64,000 bases of DNA from NCEH01 sp043195135 (lineage in GTDB: Bacteria > Pseudomonadota > Alphaproteobacteria > Rhizobiales > Xanthobacteraceae), in assembly GCF_043195135.1 (NCBI RefSeq), contig NZ_JBAFWP010000018.1; one strand, 5' to 3'. A model generated the notes under the pieces. That model did not search any database, was not told the origin of the DNA, and saw only the letters and a list, made by a program, of their open reading frames with translations. Positions 1 through 7,202 of the stretch are shown piece after piece. The position numbers were made by a program, and so were the translations under genes. Positions within the stretch are counted from its first letter, which is position 1, and the number at the start of each line of letters is the position of its first letter.

Positions 1-2499
1 ACGGTGCAGCCGGCGCCCGCCGGCCCGCTAGCGCCCGACCAATTGCTGGAGCGCATCCGCGCCAATGCGCCGGGCAAGACGCCCACCGCCCTGATGGTTT
101 CCTTCGACGCGACCCGCGCCGCGCGCGTCACCTTCGCGCCCCCGCCCCCGCCGGCCGGCGCGCCCGCCGCCGGTCCCGGCGGGCCGCGTGGCGAAAACCG
201 CCATGTGAACCCCTATGACGGGGCACTGCTGGGCGAGGTGCAGGGCCAGGCCTTTTTCCGCTTCGTCATGCAGGTGCATCGCTGGCTTGCGGCGGGCGAT
301 GTGGGCAAGCAGATCGTCGGTGCATCCACCATCGGCCTGATCGTGCTGTCGCTCTCGGGCCTCTATCTGCGCTGGCCGCGCCGCGCGCTCGACTGGCGCA
401 ACTGGCTGCGGCTGGATTTCGGGCGGCGGGGCCGCAGCTTCCTGTGGGAATTGCATTCCGTCATCGGCACCTGGGTGCTGCCGTTCTATCTGCTCGCCTC
501 CCTGACGGGCCTTTATTGGTCCTATGACTGGTACCGCGGCGCGCTGTTCGATCTCACCGGCACGCCCCGCCCGGCGGCGCAGCAAGCTGCGCGCCCCGCC
601 GGTCCGCCGCCCGGCGCGCCGGCAGCGGCTCCGGCGAACGCGTCCCCGCCCGGCGAGCGTGCGCCCCGCGAGGGACGTGACGCGCGCAACGGGGCGCCGC
701 TGAATCTCGCCGCGCTCTGGCCGGCATTCGTGCGCGAATCCGGCGGCTACAGCACCGCAACCCTGCGCCTGCCCCAAGGCAATGCGCAGACCCTCACCAT
801 CACCTACCAGCCCGTGAATCCGGCCCACGAGCGGGCGAACAACACCCTGGTCCTGGATGCCGCGGGACAGGTGCGCGAGCATCGCCGCTATGACGACCTG
901 CCCGGCGGGCAGAAGCTGATGGCCAGCATCTTCCCTTTGCATTCCGGCGGCTATTTCGGATTTACCGGCACCTTGCTGATGATGCTGGCGAGCCTGTTGA
1001 TGCCGCTGTTCGCCGTCACCGGCTGGATGCTCTATCTCGACCGGCGGAAGAAGAAGCGCGCGGCGCGCGCCGCCGCAGCCCCGGTTGCGGCGTTGCCGGC
1101 GCCCGAGGCCGCGCCGGTGCTTGTGGCCTATGCCAGCCAGACCGGCACCGCCGAGCGCCTCGCCTGGCAGAGCGCGAGCGCCCTTCAGGCCGCCGGGCTG
1201 CCGGTGACGGTGACCTCGCTCGCCGGCCTTGCGCCCGAGGCGCTGGCGAACACGAAGCGCGCGCTGTTCGTGGTCTCCACCTTCGGCGCGGGGGAGCCGC
1301 CCGACGCCGCCCGCGCCTTCGCCCGGCGCATGGGCGCGCGCAAGTCGCCGGAGGGACTGGCGAATCTCGATTACGGCGTGCTGGCGCTGGGCGACCGGTC
1401 GTTCCCGCATTTCTGCGGCTTCGGCGCGGACCTCGACGCCTGGCTGCGCATCCATGGCGCGACCCCGCTGTTCGACCGGGTCGATGTGAACATGGAGGAT
1501 GCCGGCGCGCTGCGCCATTGGCAGCAGCACCTCGGCACATTATCCGGCCTCACCACCCTGCCGGACTGGAGCCAGCCCGATTACGAGGACTGGCGCCTCG
1601 TCGGCCGCCGCCGGCTCAATGCCGGCAGCGTGGGATTGCCGACCTTCCACGTCGCCCTCGAGCGGGAAGGCGCGCCCGCCAGTTGGGCGGCCGGCGACAT
1701 CGCCGAAATCGGCCCGCGCCTCGATCCTGAAACGGTCCGGCGCACCCTCGATGCCTTGAAGCTCGACGGCGATGCCACGGTGACCCACGGCGGGCAGACC
1801 CTGGCCCTGCGGGACCTACTGGCGCGCAGCCTTCAACCGGACGCGCAGGATTGGCCCGGCGCCGCGGCGCAGGCGGTCGCCGACGGCGTGAAGCCCCTGC
1901 CCCACCGCGAATATTCAATCGCCTCCATCCCCGAGGACGGGCGCCTGGAACTGCTGGTGCGCCAGACCCGCACGCCCGAGGGCGGCTATGGCCTCGGCTC
2001 CGGCTGGCTGACCCGCCATGCGGCGGACGGTGGGCGGATCGCCCTGCGCATCCGCTCCAATCCCGCTTTCCACGGCCCGGATGACGCCCGGCCCCTGATC
2101 CTGATCGGCAACGGCACCGGCCTTGCCGGCTTGCGCGCCCATCTCAAGCGCCGGGTACGGGCGGGGCACGACGCCAATTGGCTGATCTTCGGCGAGCGCA
2201 GCCAGACGCACGACTTCTATTTCCGCGACGAGATCACCGCATGGCAGAGCGCCGGCGCGCTGGCACGGCTGGACCTTGCCTTCTCCCGCGATCAGGCGGA
2301 GCACGTCTATGTTCAGCATCGCCTGAAGGAGGCCGGTGCGGAGGTGGCGCGCTGGATCGAGGCCGGCGCCTCCATCTATGTGTGCGGCAGCCTCCAGGGC
2401 ATGGCCCCGGCGGTGGACCATGTGCTCACCGAGCTGATCGGCGCCGAAGCGGTGGAACAGCTTGCCGCCCAGCGCCGCTATTGCCGCGACGTCTATTGA
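1..2499 (+). CDS. PepSY-flavodoxin-FNR diflavin reductase, 5' truncated
   Basis: The reading frame enters from the left edge, so the true start and the first membrane helix are missing. Residue numbers here count from base 4. The visible order is a PepSY-type region with hydrophobic segments at about 105-123, 150-175 and 325-345, then a Lys/Arg-rich linker. A flavodoxin FMN domain starts at about 372 (SQTGTAERLA), followed by a ferredoxin-NADP reductase-like FAD/NADPH domain with an RxYS motif near 634 (REYSIAS), GNGTGLAGL near 701, CGSLQGMA near 792 and a C-terminal aromatic residue (CRDVY). This is the layout of membrane-anchored NADPH-dependent flavoreductases linked to iron or siderophore reduction. 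The electron acceptor is not evident. Ala/Pro-rich inserts lie at about 45-60 and 190-220. Confidence 0.85.
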   Translation, partial: TVQPAPAGPLAPDQLLERIRANAPGKTPTALMVSFDATRAARVTFAPPPPPAGAPAAGPGGPRGENRHVNPYDGALLGEVQGQAFFRFVMQVHRWLAAGDVGKQIVGASTIGLIVLSLSGLYLRWPRRALDWRNWLRLDFGRRGRSFLWELHSVIGTWVLPFYLLASLTGLYWSYDWYRGALFDLTGTPRPAAQQAARPAGPPPGAPAAAPANASPPGERAPREGRDARNGAPLNLAALWPAFVRESGGYSTATLRLPQGNAQTLTITYQPVNPAHERANNTLVLDAAGQVREHRRYDDLPGGQKLMASIFPLHSGGYFGFTGTLLMMLASLLMPLFAVTGWMLYLDRRKKKRAARAAAAPVAALPAPEAAPVLVAYASQTGTAERLAWQSASALQAAGLPVTVTSLAGLAPEALANTKRALFVVSTFGAGEPPDAARAFARRMGARKSPEGLANLDYGVLALGDRSFPHFCGFGADLDAWLRIHGATPLFDRVDVNMEDAGALRHWQQHLGTLSGLTTLPDWSQPDYEDWRLVGRRRLNAGSVGLPTFHVALEREGAPASWAAGDIAEIGPRLDPETVRRTLDALKLDGDATVTHGGQTLALRDLLARSLQPDAQDWPGAAAQAVADGVKPLPHREYSIASIPEDGRLELLVRQTRTPEGGYGLGSGWLTRHAADGGRIALRIRSNPAFHGPDDARPLILIGNGTGLAGLRAHLKRRVRAGHDANWLIFGERSQTHDFYFRDEITAWQSAGALARLDLAFSRDQAEHVYVQHRLKEAGAEVARWIEAGASIYVCGSLQGMAPAVDHVLTELIGAEAVEQLAAQRRYCRDVY

Positions 2500-2518
2500 G
2501 GGCAGGGACGCCCGGCCC

Positions 2519-3139
2519 TCAGTCGAGCACGGCCGCCTTCAGCAGGCACACCATGAAGGCGGCGGCCGGCTCCGTGCCGAGGTTGCGGATGACATGGCGG
2601 CGGTCGCAGCGATAGCGCACCGTCTCGCCCGCCTTCGCGGTTTCGGTCACGCCACCCACCTCGATGGTGAGCGTGCCCGCCGTCACCGTCAGGCATTCGA
2701 TGGAGCCGATCTGGTGGCCGTCGGAGTCCAGCTCGCCGCCCGGCTCGGCGAAGAATTCATAATATTGCAGCCACTCCACCGTCTTGATCCAGCCGATGAT
2801 GGAGAGCCGGCACAGGCCGTCCTGCGAGACCAGCATGGGCGTTTCGGCGCGGGTCAGCTTCTCGATGAACGGCGCCTCGTCGGAGGAGGCGAGCACGCGT
2901 TCCACCGTCATGTCCAGCGCATGGGAGAGCCGCCAGACGGTCGCGAGGGTGGGATTGGTCTCGTTGCGCTCGATCTGGCTGATGATGGATTTCGCCACGC
3001 CGGACTGCTCGGAAAGTTCGGACAGCGAGAGATTATAGGCCTTGCGCAGCCGCTGGATGGTCTTGCCCAATTGGCCGGTCATCGCCTGGGCACCGTCCTC
3101 CGGACCCCGCTCGGTGCCCTTCTCCCGCTGCTGCGCCAT
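2519..3139 (-). CDS. XRE-family transcriptional regulator with C-terminal cupin
   Basis: A 206-residue protein. An HTH_XRE domain lies at about 25-80 (LGKTIQRLRKAYNLSLSELS, then a recognition helix around SGVAKSIISQIERNETNP). A cupin fold follows at about 130-200 (GSIECLTVTAGTLTIEVGG). This HTH plus cupin architecture is that of small-ligand-sensing repressors or activators such as the PuuR/SutR type. Its target cannot be read from the sequence. It is convergent with the reductase gene (20-bp gap) and lies downstream of thiD on the same strand, with about 90 bp between them. Confidence 0.85.
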   Translation of the reverse strand: MAQQREKGTERGPEDGAQAMTGQLGKTIQRLRKAYNLSLSELSEQSGVAKSIISQIERNETNPTLATVWRLSHALDMTVERVLASSDEAPFIEKLTRAETPMLVSQDGLCRLSIIGWIKTVEWLQYYEFFAEPGGELDSDGHQIGSIECLTVTAGTLTIEVGGVTETAKAGETVRYRCDRRHVIRNLGTEPAAAFMVCLLKAAVLD

Positions 3140-3228
3140 GCCTTATCCCTTTTGCCGAACGATCGTTCGCCGCACCGGACGATACTGCGAAAAACCGTTC
3201 ATGCAAGGCGGTTTCAGGGCCGATCCGC

Positions 3229-4044
3229 TCAATTGTCCCATAGGGCATGGAAATGGTGCACGGGGCCGTGTCCGCGCCCCACATCCAGGCGATCGGCGGC
3301 GGCGATGGCCCCGGTGATATAAGCCTTTGCGGCCCGCACGGCGCCGTCCAGATCCGAGCCCTTGGCAAGGCCTGCGGCAATGGCGGAGGACAGCGTGCAG
3401 CCGGTGCCGTGGGTATTGCGGGTGGCATGGCGCGGCGCGGACAGGCGCAGCACCCCGTTCGGGCTCACCAGCAGATCGATGCTCTCCGGCCCCGAGCCAT
3501 GGCCGCCCTTCATGAGCACCGCCCCGCAGCCGAGCGCCAGCAGCGCCTCGCCCTGCGCAAGCATCTCCTCTTCGTCGCGGGCCGGGGCGAGATCCAGCAG
3601 GGCCCCGGCCTCGGGCAAATTGGGCGTGATGAGGGCGGCCCGGGGCAGCAGGACGTCCTTCAGGGTCGCGATGGCGGCATCCTCCAGCAGACGCGCGCCG
3701 GAGGCGGCGACCATCACCGGGTCCAGCACCACCGTGCGGGCCTGGTGCCGCGCCAGCCCGGACGCCACCGCCTCGATCCCCGCCGGGCGCGAGAGCATGC
3801 CGATCTTCACCGCCGCCACCTTCAGGTCGCTGAACACGGCGTCGATCTGCGCACCGATGAAGTCCGGCGGCACGTCGTGGATGGCGGTGACGCCCATCGT
3901 GTTCTGGGCGGTCAGCGCGGTCAGCACGCTGGCGCCATAGACGCCGAGGGCGGAAAAAGTCTTCAGGTCCGCCTGGATGCCGGCGCCGCCGCTTGAATCC
4001 GAGCCGGCAATGGTTACGGCGATGGGGATGAGGCTCTGTGACAC
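3229..4044 (-). CDS. thiD: hydroxymethylpyrimidine/phosphomethylpyrimidine kinase ThiD
   Basis: ThiD phosphorylates HMP and HMP-P in thiamine pyrophosphate synthesis. The 271-residue length is typical. Recognisable parts are the N-terminal TIAGSDSSGGAGIQADLKTF substrate loop, the VLDPVMVA segment and the C-terminal GTGCTLSSAIAAGLAKG anion-hole motif, all of the ribokinase fold. The start is GTG. It is a single-gene unit preceded, 86 bp upstream on the same strand, by a TPP riboswitch, so repression by thiamine pyrophosphate is expected. Confidence 0.97.
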   Translation of the reverse strand: MSQSLIPIAVTIAGSDSSGGAGIQADLKTFSALGVYGASVLTALTAQNTMGVTAIHDVPPDFIGAQIDAVFSDLKVAAVKIGMLSRPAGIEAVASGLARHQARTVVLDPVMVAASGARLLEDAAIATLKDVLLPRAALITPNLPEAGALLDLAPARDEEEMLAQGEALLALGCGAVLMKGGHGSGPESIDLLVSPNGVLRLSAPRHATRNTHGTGCTLSSAIAAGLAKGSDLDGAVRAAKAYITGAIAAADRLDVGRGHGPVHHFHALWDN

Positions 4045-4130
4045 GCGGCAGCTCCGACGGGCATGGAGGAGGGCGCGGGAAGCCGAAGGATGCGGCGCGG
4101 ACGGGCCTGCCGGAACGGCCGCCCTCGCGC

Positions 4131-4224
4131 GATCTCGGTTTCCTTCGCCGGCATGATCCGGATCAGGTTCGCGGGTTGGACAAGCCTCTCAGCCCCGCAT
4201 GATGCGGGACACCCCGACGAGATG
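4131..4224 (-). promoter_or_regulatory. TPP riboswitch (THI element) upstream of thiD
   Basis: Read on the minus strand, the segment has the conserved thi-box features in order: a GGGGTG block, the CTGAGA core, then ACCTGATC, GGATCATGCCGGCGAAGGAA. A closing P1 helix forms between ATCTCG (complement of 4218-4223) and CGAGAT (complement of 4132-4137). Position and orientation match control of thiD. Confidence 0.95.
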
Positions 4225-4367
4225 GCTTAGATGTAGAGAACCCCTGCCCGCCCATCAAGCCCGGCCGGTGGCGGCGGGCCAACCCATGCGGCCTGTGCCC
4301 TTGCAAGGCGGCGGCCTTTTCGCCACCTTGGCGCCGCCCGCCAGGGGCCGCGCCAAGGAGAGTTTCC

Positions 4368-4604
4368 GTGATCGCCTTCTTCGTCCAGATCAAATGCCAG
4401 CTTGGGAAATCCTACGAGGTGGCCAACGCTTTGGCGGATGCGGAGATCGCTTCGGAGATTTATTCCACCGCCGGCGATTTCGACCTGCTGGTGAAATTCT
4501 ATGTGCCCAAGGATACCGATATCGGCCATTTCGTGAACGAGAAGGTGCAGAAGCTGGAGGGCATCCAGGACACGCGCACCATCATCACCTTCAAGGCGTT
4601 CTGA
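4368..4604 (+). CDS. stand-alone Lrp/AsnC ligand-binding (RAM) domain protein
   Basis: A 78-residue protein that is only the effector-binding alpha/beta domain of Lrp/AsnC regulators, with no helix-turn-helix. The pattern is an opening beta strand (AFFVQIKC), a helix (SYEVANALADAEIASEIY), the STAGDFDLLVKF strand and a C-terminal TRTIITFKAF strand. Such stand-alone RAM domains form ring oligomers that may bind amino acids or modulate full-length Lrp proteins. A good ribosome site (GGAGAG) precedes the ATG. It is transcribed away from the riboswitch-thiD unit. Confidence 0.85.
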   Translation: MIAFFVQIKCQLGKSYEVANALADAEIASEIYSTAGDFDLLVKFYVPKDTDIGHFVNEKVQKLEGIQDTRTIITFKAF

Positions 4605-4631
4605 GGCTCCGCCCCTCGCCGCCCCGGAAAA

Positions 4632-4647
4632 TGTTTCACGTGAAACA
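4632..4647. other. parS: parS-like ParB-binding centromere site
   Basis: The perfect 16-bp palindrome TGTTTCACGTGAAACA lies in the non-coding gap between the RAM-domain gene and the chromate transporter genes. It matches the bacterial chromosomal parS consensus bound by ParB (Spo0J). Such sites cluster near the replication origin, so this supports a chromosomal location and suggests proximity to oriC. Confidence 0.88.
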
Positions 4648-4812
4648 AGGACTTGCCGCAGACGAACAGTGGTTTCGTGGCGCTTCTCCGCGGCTCCACG
4701 GCGGTTGAAACCGCGATTTCCGCCGAAGCTGCGCCGATGAATTTCGGCAAGGCGCCGACGCCGGCGCCCGCCGGCCCGCATGCCCCGCGTCCGCCGAATG
4801 GCGCCCCGGATC

Positions 4813-5343
4813 CTACACCAGCCCCGCAAGGCCGAGCGCGCCGCCCACCGCGATCAGCCAGATCGGATTGAGCCGCGTCGTCAGCGCGCCGACCGCGGCG
4901 AAGGCGGTGACCCCATAGGCCAGCCAATGGGTGTCGGCGAGGCGCATGAGGATATAGGCGCTCGCCAGCACGATGCCGATGGTCAAGGCCGCCAGCCCGC
5001 GCTGGATGGCGATGCGCAGCGGCGCGTCGCGGAAGCGGTGGGACAGGCGCGACATGCCATAGGCCGCGGCCCCCGCCGGCACGCACATGACGAAGGTGCA
5101 GGCGATCGCGCCGGGAATGCCCGCCACATACCAGCCGATCAGCGTCACCAGCAGCACGTTTGGGCCGGGCGTGACCTGGGCGATGGCGAACAGGTCGGCG
5201 AACGTGTCGCCGCTCATCCAGCCATTGGCCTCCACCGCCATGCGGTGCAGCTCGGGGATGACCGCGTTCGCCCCGCCGATGGCGAGGAAGGAGATGACGA
5301 ACATATGGGCGACGAGGTCGCCCAGGGGATCGCGCCCGCTCAT
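4813..5343 (-). CDS. chrA: chromate transporter, second half (CHR domain)
   Basis: A 176-residue membrane protein with one CHR domain. It contains the family hallmarks FLAIGGANAVIPEL near the N-terminus and QVTPGPNVLLVTLIG, and several hydrophobic helices. The ATG at 5343 is chosen because it overlaps the stop of the upstream CHR gene (ATGA). An in-frame ATG at 5358 is an alternative. Together with the upstream gene it forms a heterodimeric short-chain ChrA pair, an inner-membrane transporter for chromate/sulfate-like anions. Confidence 0.88.
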   Translation of the reverse strand: MSGRDPLGDLVAHMFVISFLAIGGANAVIPELHRMAVEANGWMSGDTFADLFAIAQVTPGPNVLLVTLIGWYVAGIPGAIACTFVMCVPAGAAAYGMSRLSHRFRDAPLRIAIQRGLAALTIGIVLASAYILMRLADTHWLAYGVTAFAAVGALTTRLNPIWLIAVGGALGLAGLV

Positions 5344-5930
5344 CGCGACCACCGCCACGCGGCGATGATGGAGAACGGCGCCAGCACCAGGATCACCAGC
5401 AGCAGCGGAAAGCCCATCAGCCCGGCGCCGGTGAAGGCGAGCGCGGCGAACACCAGGGCGATGGGATTGCGCCGCTCGACGAAGCCCATCTTCAGCCCCA
5501 GCGCCACGAACAGCCCGACCGCCGCCGCCGAAATGCCCCGCAGCATGCCGGAGACGGCGGGCAACTGGCCGTAATGCACATAGAGCGTCGCCAAAGTCAG
5601 GCCGATGATGCAGGGCGCGATGATGAGCCCGCCGAAGGCCGCCGCCGCGCCCGCGATGCCGCCGAATCGCGCGCCGACGCAGAACGACATGTTGACGATG
5701 TTCGGCCCCGGCATGAGCTGGCAGATGGACAGCAGCTCGTTGAACTCGCGCGCACCCAGCCAGCGGCGCTGCTCCACAAGCTCGCGCCGCGCGAACGGCA
5801 GGGCGCCGCCGAAGCCGGAAAGGGCGATGCGCAGGAAGCCGAAGAACAGCTCCGGCACACGCGGCGGCGGGGCCTCGCCCGCCTCGGAGCGCAGGTCGTC
5901 GGAGGTGGATTCCCGGCGGGCGGGGCTCAT
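5340..5930 (-). CDS. chrA: chromate transporter, first half (CHR domain)
   Basis: A 196-residue CHR-domain protein with FFGFLRIALSGFGGALPFARREL followed by CQLMPGPNIVNMSFCVGAR, the PGPN signature. It has about six hydrophobic segments and a hydrophilic N-terminal tail. The start is placed at the ATG at 5930, because the longer upstream reading lacks family features. The stop overlaps the second CHR gene by four bases, so the two halves are probably co-translated. Short CHR pairs are common in proteobacteria. The true substrate in this organism is unproven. Confidence 0.9.
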   Translation of the reverse strand: MSPARRESTSDDLRSEAGEAPPPRVPELFFGFLRIALSGFGGALPFARRELVEQRRWLGAREFNELLSICQLMPGPNIVNMSFCVGARFGGIAGAAAAFGGLIIAPCIIGLTLATLYVHYGQLPAVSGMLRGISAAAVGLFVALGLKMGFVERRNPIALVFAALAFTGAGLMGFPLLLVILVLAPFSIIAAWRWSR

Positions 5931-6006
5931 GGTCTTGCCTTCATGGGCCAGTCGTCTCCTGCCGCGCACGCCGCGCTTCTTCCGGCGCGGCCTTCGCTTG
6001 CAATGT

Positions 6007-6897
6007 TCAGGGCACGGTGCGCGGCGCGCGGCGATGTTCCCGCCACGCGAGGCCTGCGCCCGCGGCCACCACCAGCGCGGCACCGCAGAACATGAGCGGA
6101 TGGGGCCATTCGTGGAAGAAGATGGCGCCGAACATGACCGCCCACAGCAGCGTCGCATAATTGAACGGCGCCACCACGGAGGCCGGCGCCTGGCGGTTCG
6201 CGGCGGTCAGGAAAATCTGTCCCATGCCGCCGGCGATGCCGATGCCGGCCAGCGCCAGCCCTTCGCGCCAGCTCGGCAGGGTCCAGCCGAAGGGCGCCGT
6301 GGCAAGGCCCGCGAGGCTCGCGACCGAGGAGAAATAGAACACGATGGCGCCGGTGGTCTCGGTCTGCGTCAGGCGACGCACCTGCGTCACGGCGAAACCG
6401 GCCCCCACCGCGCCGGCCAGCGCGAAGCCGACGCCGATCACCACCCCCTCGGTGCGCAGGTCGCTGGGCGAAAACGCCGGCCAGAGCATGATCAGAATGC
6501 CGAGGAACCCCAGCGCCACGGCGCACCAGCGATAGCTCGGAACGCTCTCGCGCAGCAGCAGCGCGGCCAGCACCACCGCCACCAGCGGCGTGACGTAAGT
6601 GATCGCCACCGCCTCGGCGAGGGGAATGAAGGCGAGCGCGGCGAAGCCGGCCCACATGGCGGCGACGCCCACCGTTCCCCGCACCACATGGCCGAAGGGC
6701 GCACGCGTCGCGAGCGCCGAGCGCAATTCCCCGCGCCACGCCAGCCACACCACCACCGGCACCAGGCCGACGAAGCTGCGGGCGAACACGATCTCGCCGC
6801 TCGGCACGTCGTCGGCCACGGCGCGCACGAGCGCGGACATGATCGCGAAGGCGAGCGTGGCGCCCAATTGAAAGAGGATACCGGCGATGGCGTTCAT
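6007..6897 (-). CDS. EamA/DMT-superfamily membrane transporter
   Basis: A 296-residue integral membrane protein with about ten hydrophobic helices in two EamA repeats. Typical features are GEIVFARSFVGLVPVVVWL in repeat 1 and the helix pair ending in WPHPLMFCGAALVVAAGAGL in repeat 2. These are drug/metabolite exporters of the RhaT/YdcZ-like 10-TM type, and the substrate is not predictable. The ATG at 6897 starts exactly at the first membrane helix. An in-frame ATG 60 bases upstream would add a charged tail. Confidence 0.88.
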   Translation of the reverse strand: MNAIAGILFQLGATLAFAIMSALVRAVADDVPSGEIVFARSFVGLVPVVVWLAWRGELRSALATRAPFGHVVRGTVGVAAMWAGFAALAFIPLAEAVAITYVTPLVAVVLAALLLRESVPSYRWCAVALGFLGILIMLWPAFSPSDLRTEGVVIGVGFALAGAVGAGFAVTQVRRLTQTETTGAIVFYFSSVASLAGLATAPFGWTLPSWREGLALAGIGIAGGMGQIFLTAANRQAPASVVAPFNYATLLWAVMFGAIFFHEWPHPLMFCGAALVVAAGAGLAWREHRRAPRTVP

Positions 6898-7202
6898 TAT
6901 GAGTCTTGTGTGGCGCGCTGCGCCCGCCGGGCGCACCGCCATGGCGAGAACCGCCATATAGCGTGGAGATTGGTAAAAGAGTCATGCCCGATCCACATGC
7001 CGGCGGCGCGAGCATTTCCCCCAGCGCCGGGCAAGCGGAACCGTGGCCGGAGCGGATCGGCCGTGGTGGCTCGGCGCCCTTTGCAGGCGCCGCCATGCAA
7101 CGGGCGCGTCCCGTGCATCCACGCCGAACCGCCGGCACCGGCTTGCCCGCATGCGCGCAGGCCGGGCCGCACGGGTCCCCGTGCGCAGACCGGGCGCGCG
7201 GC

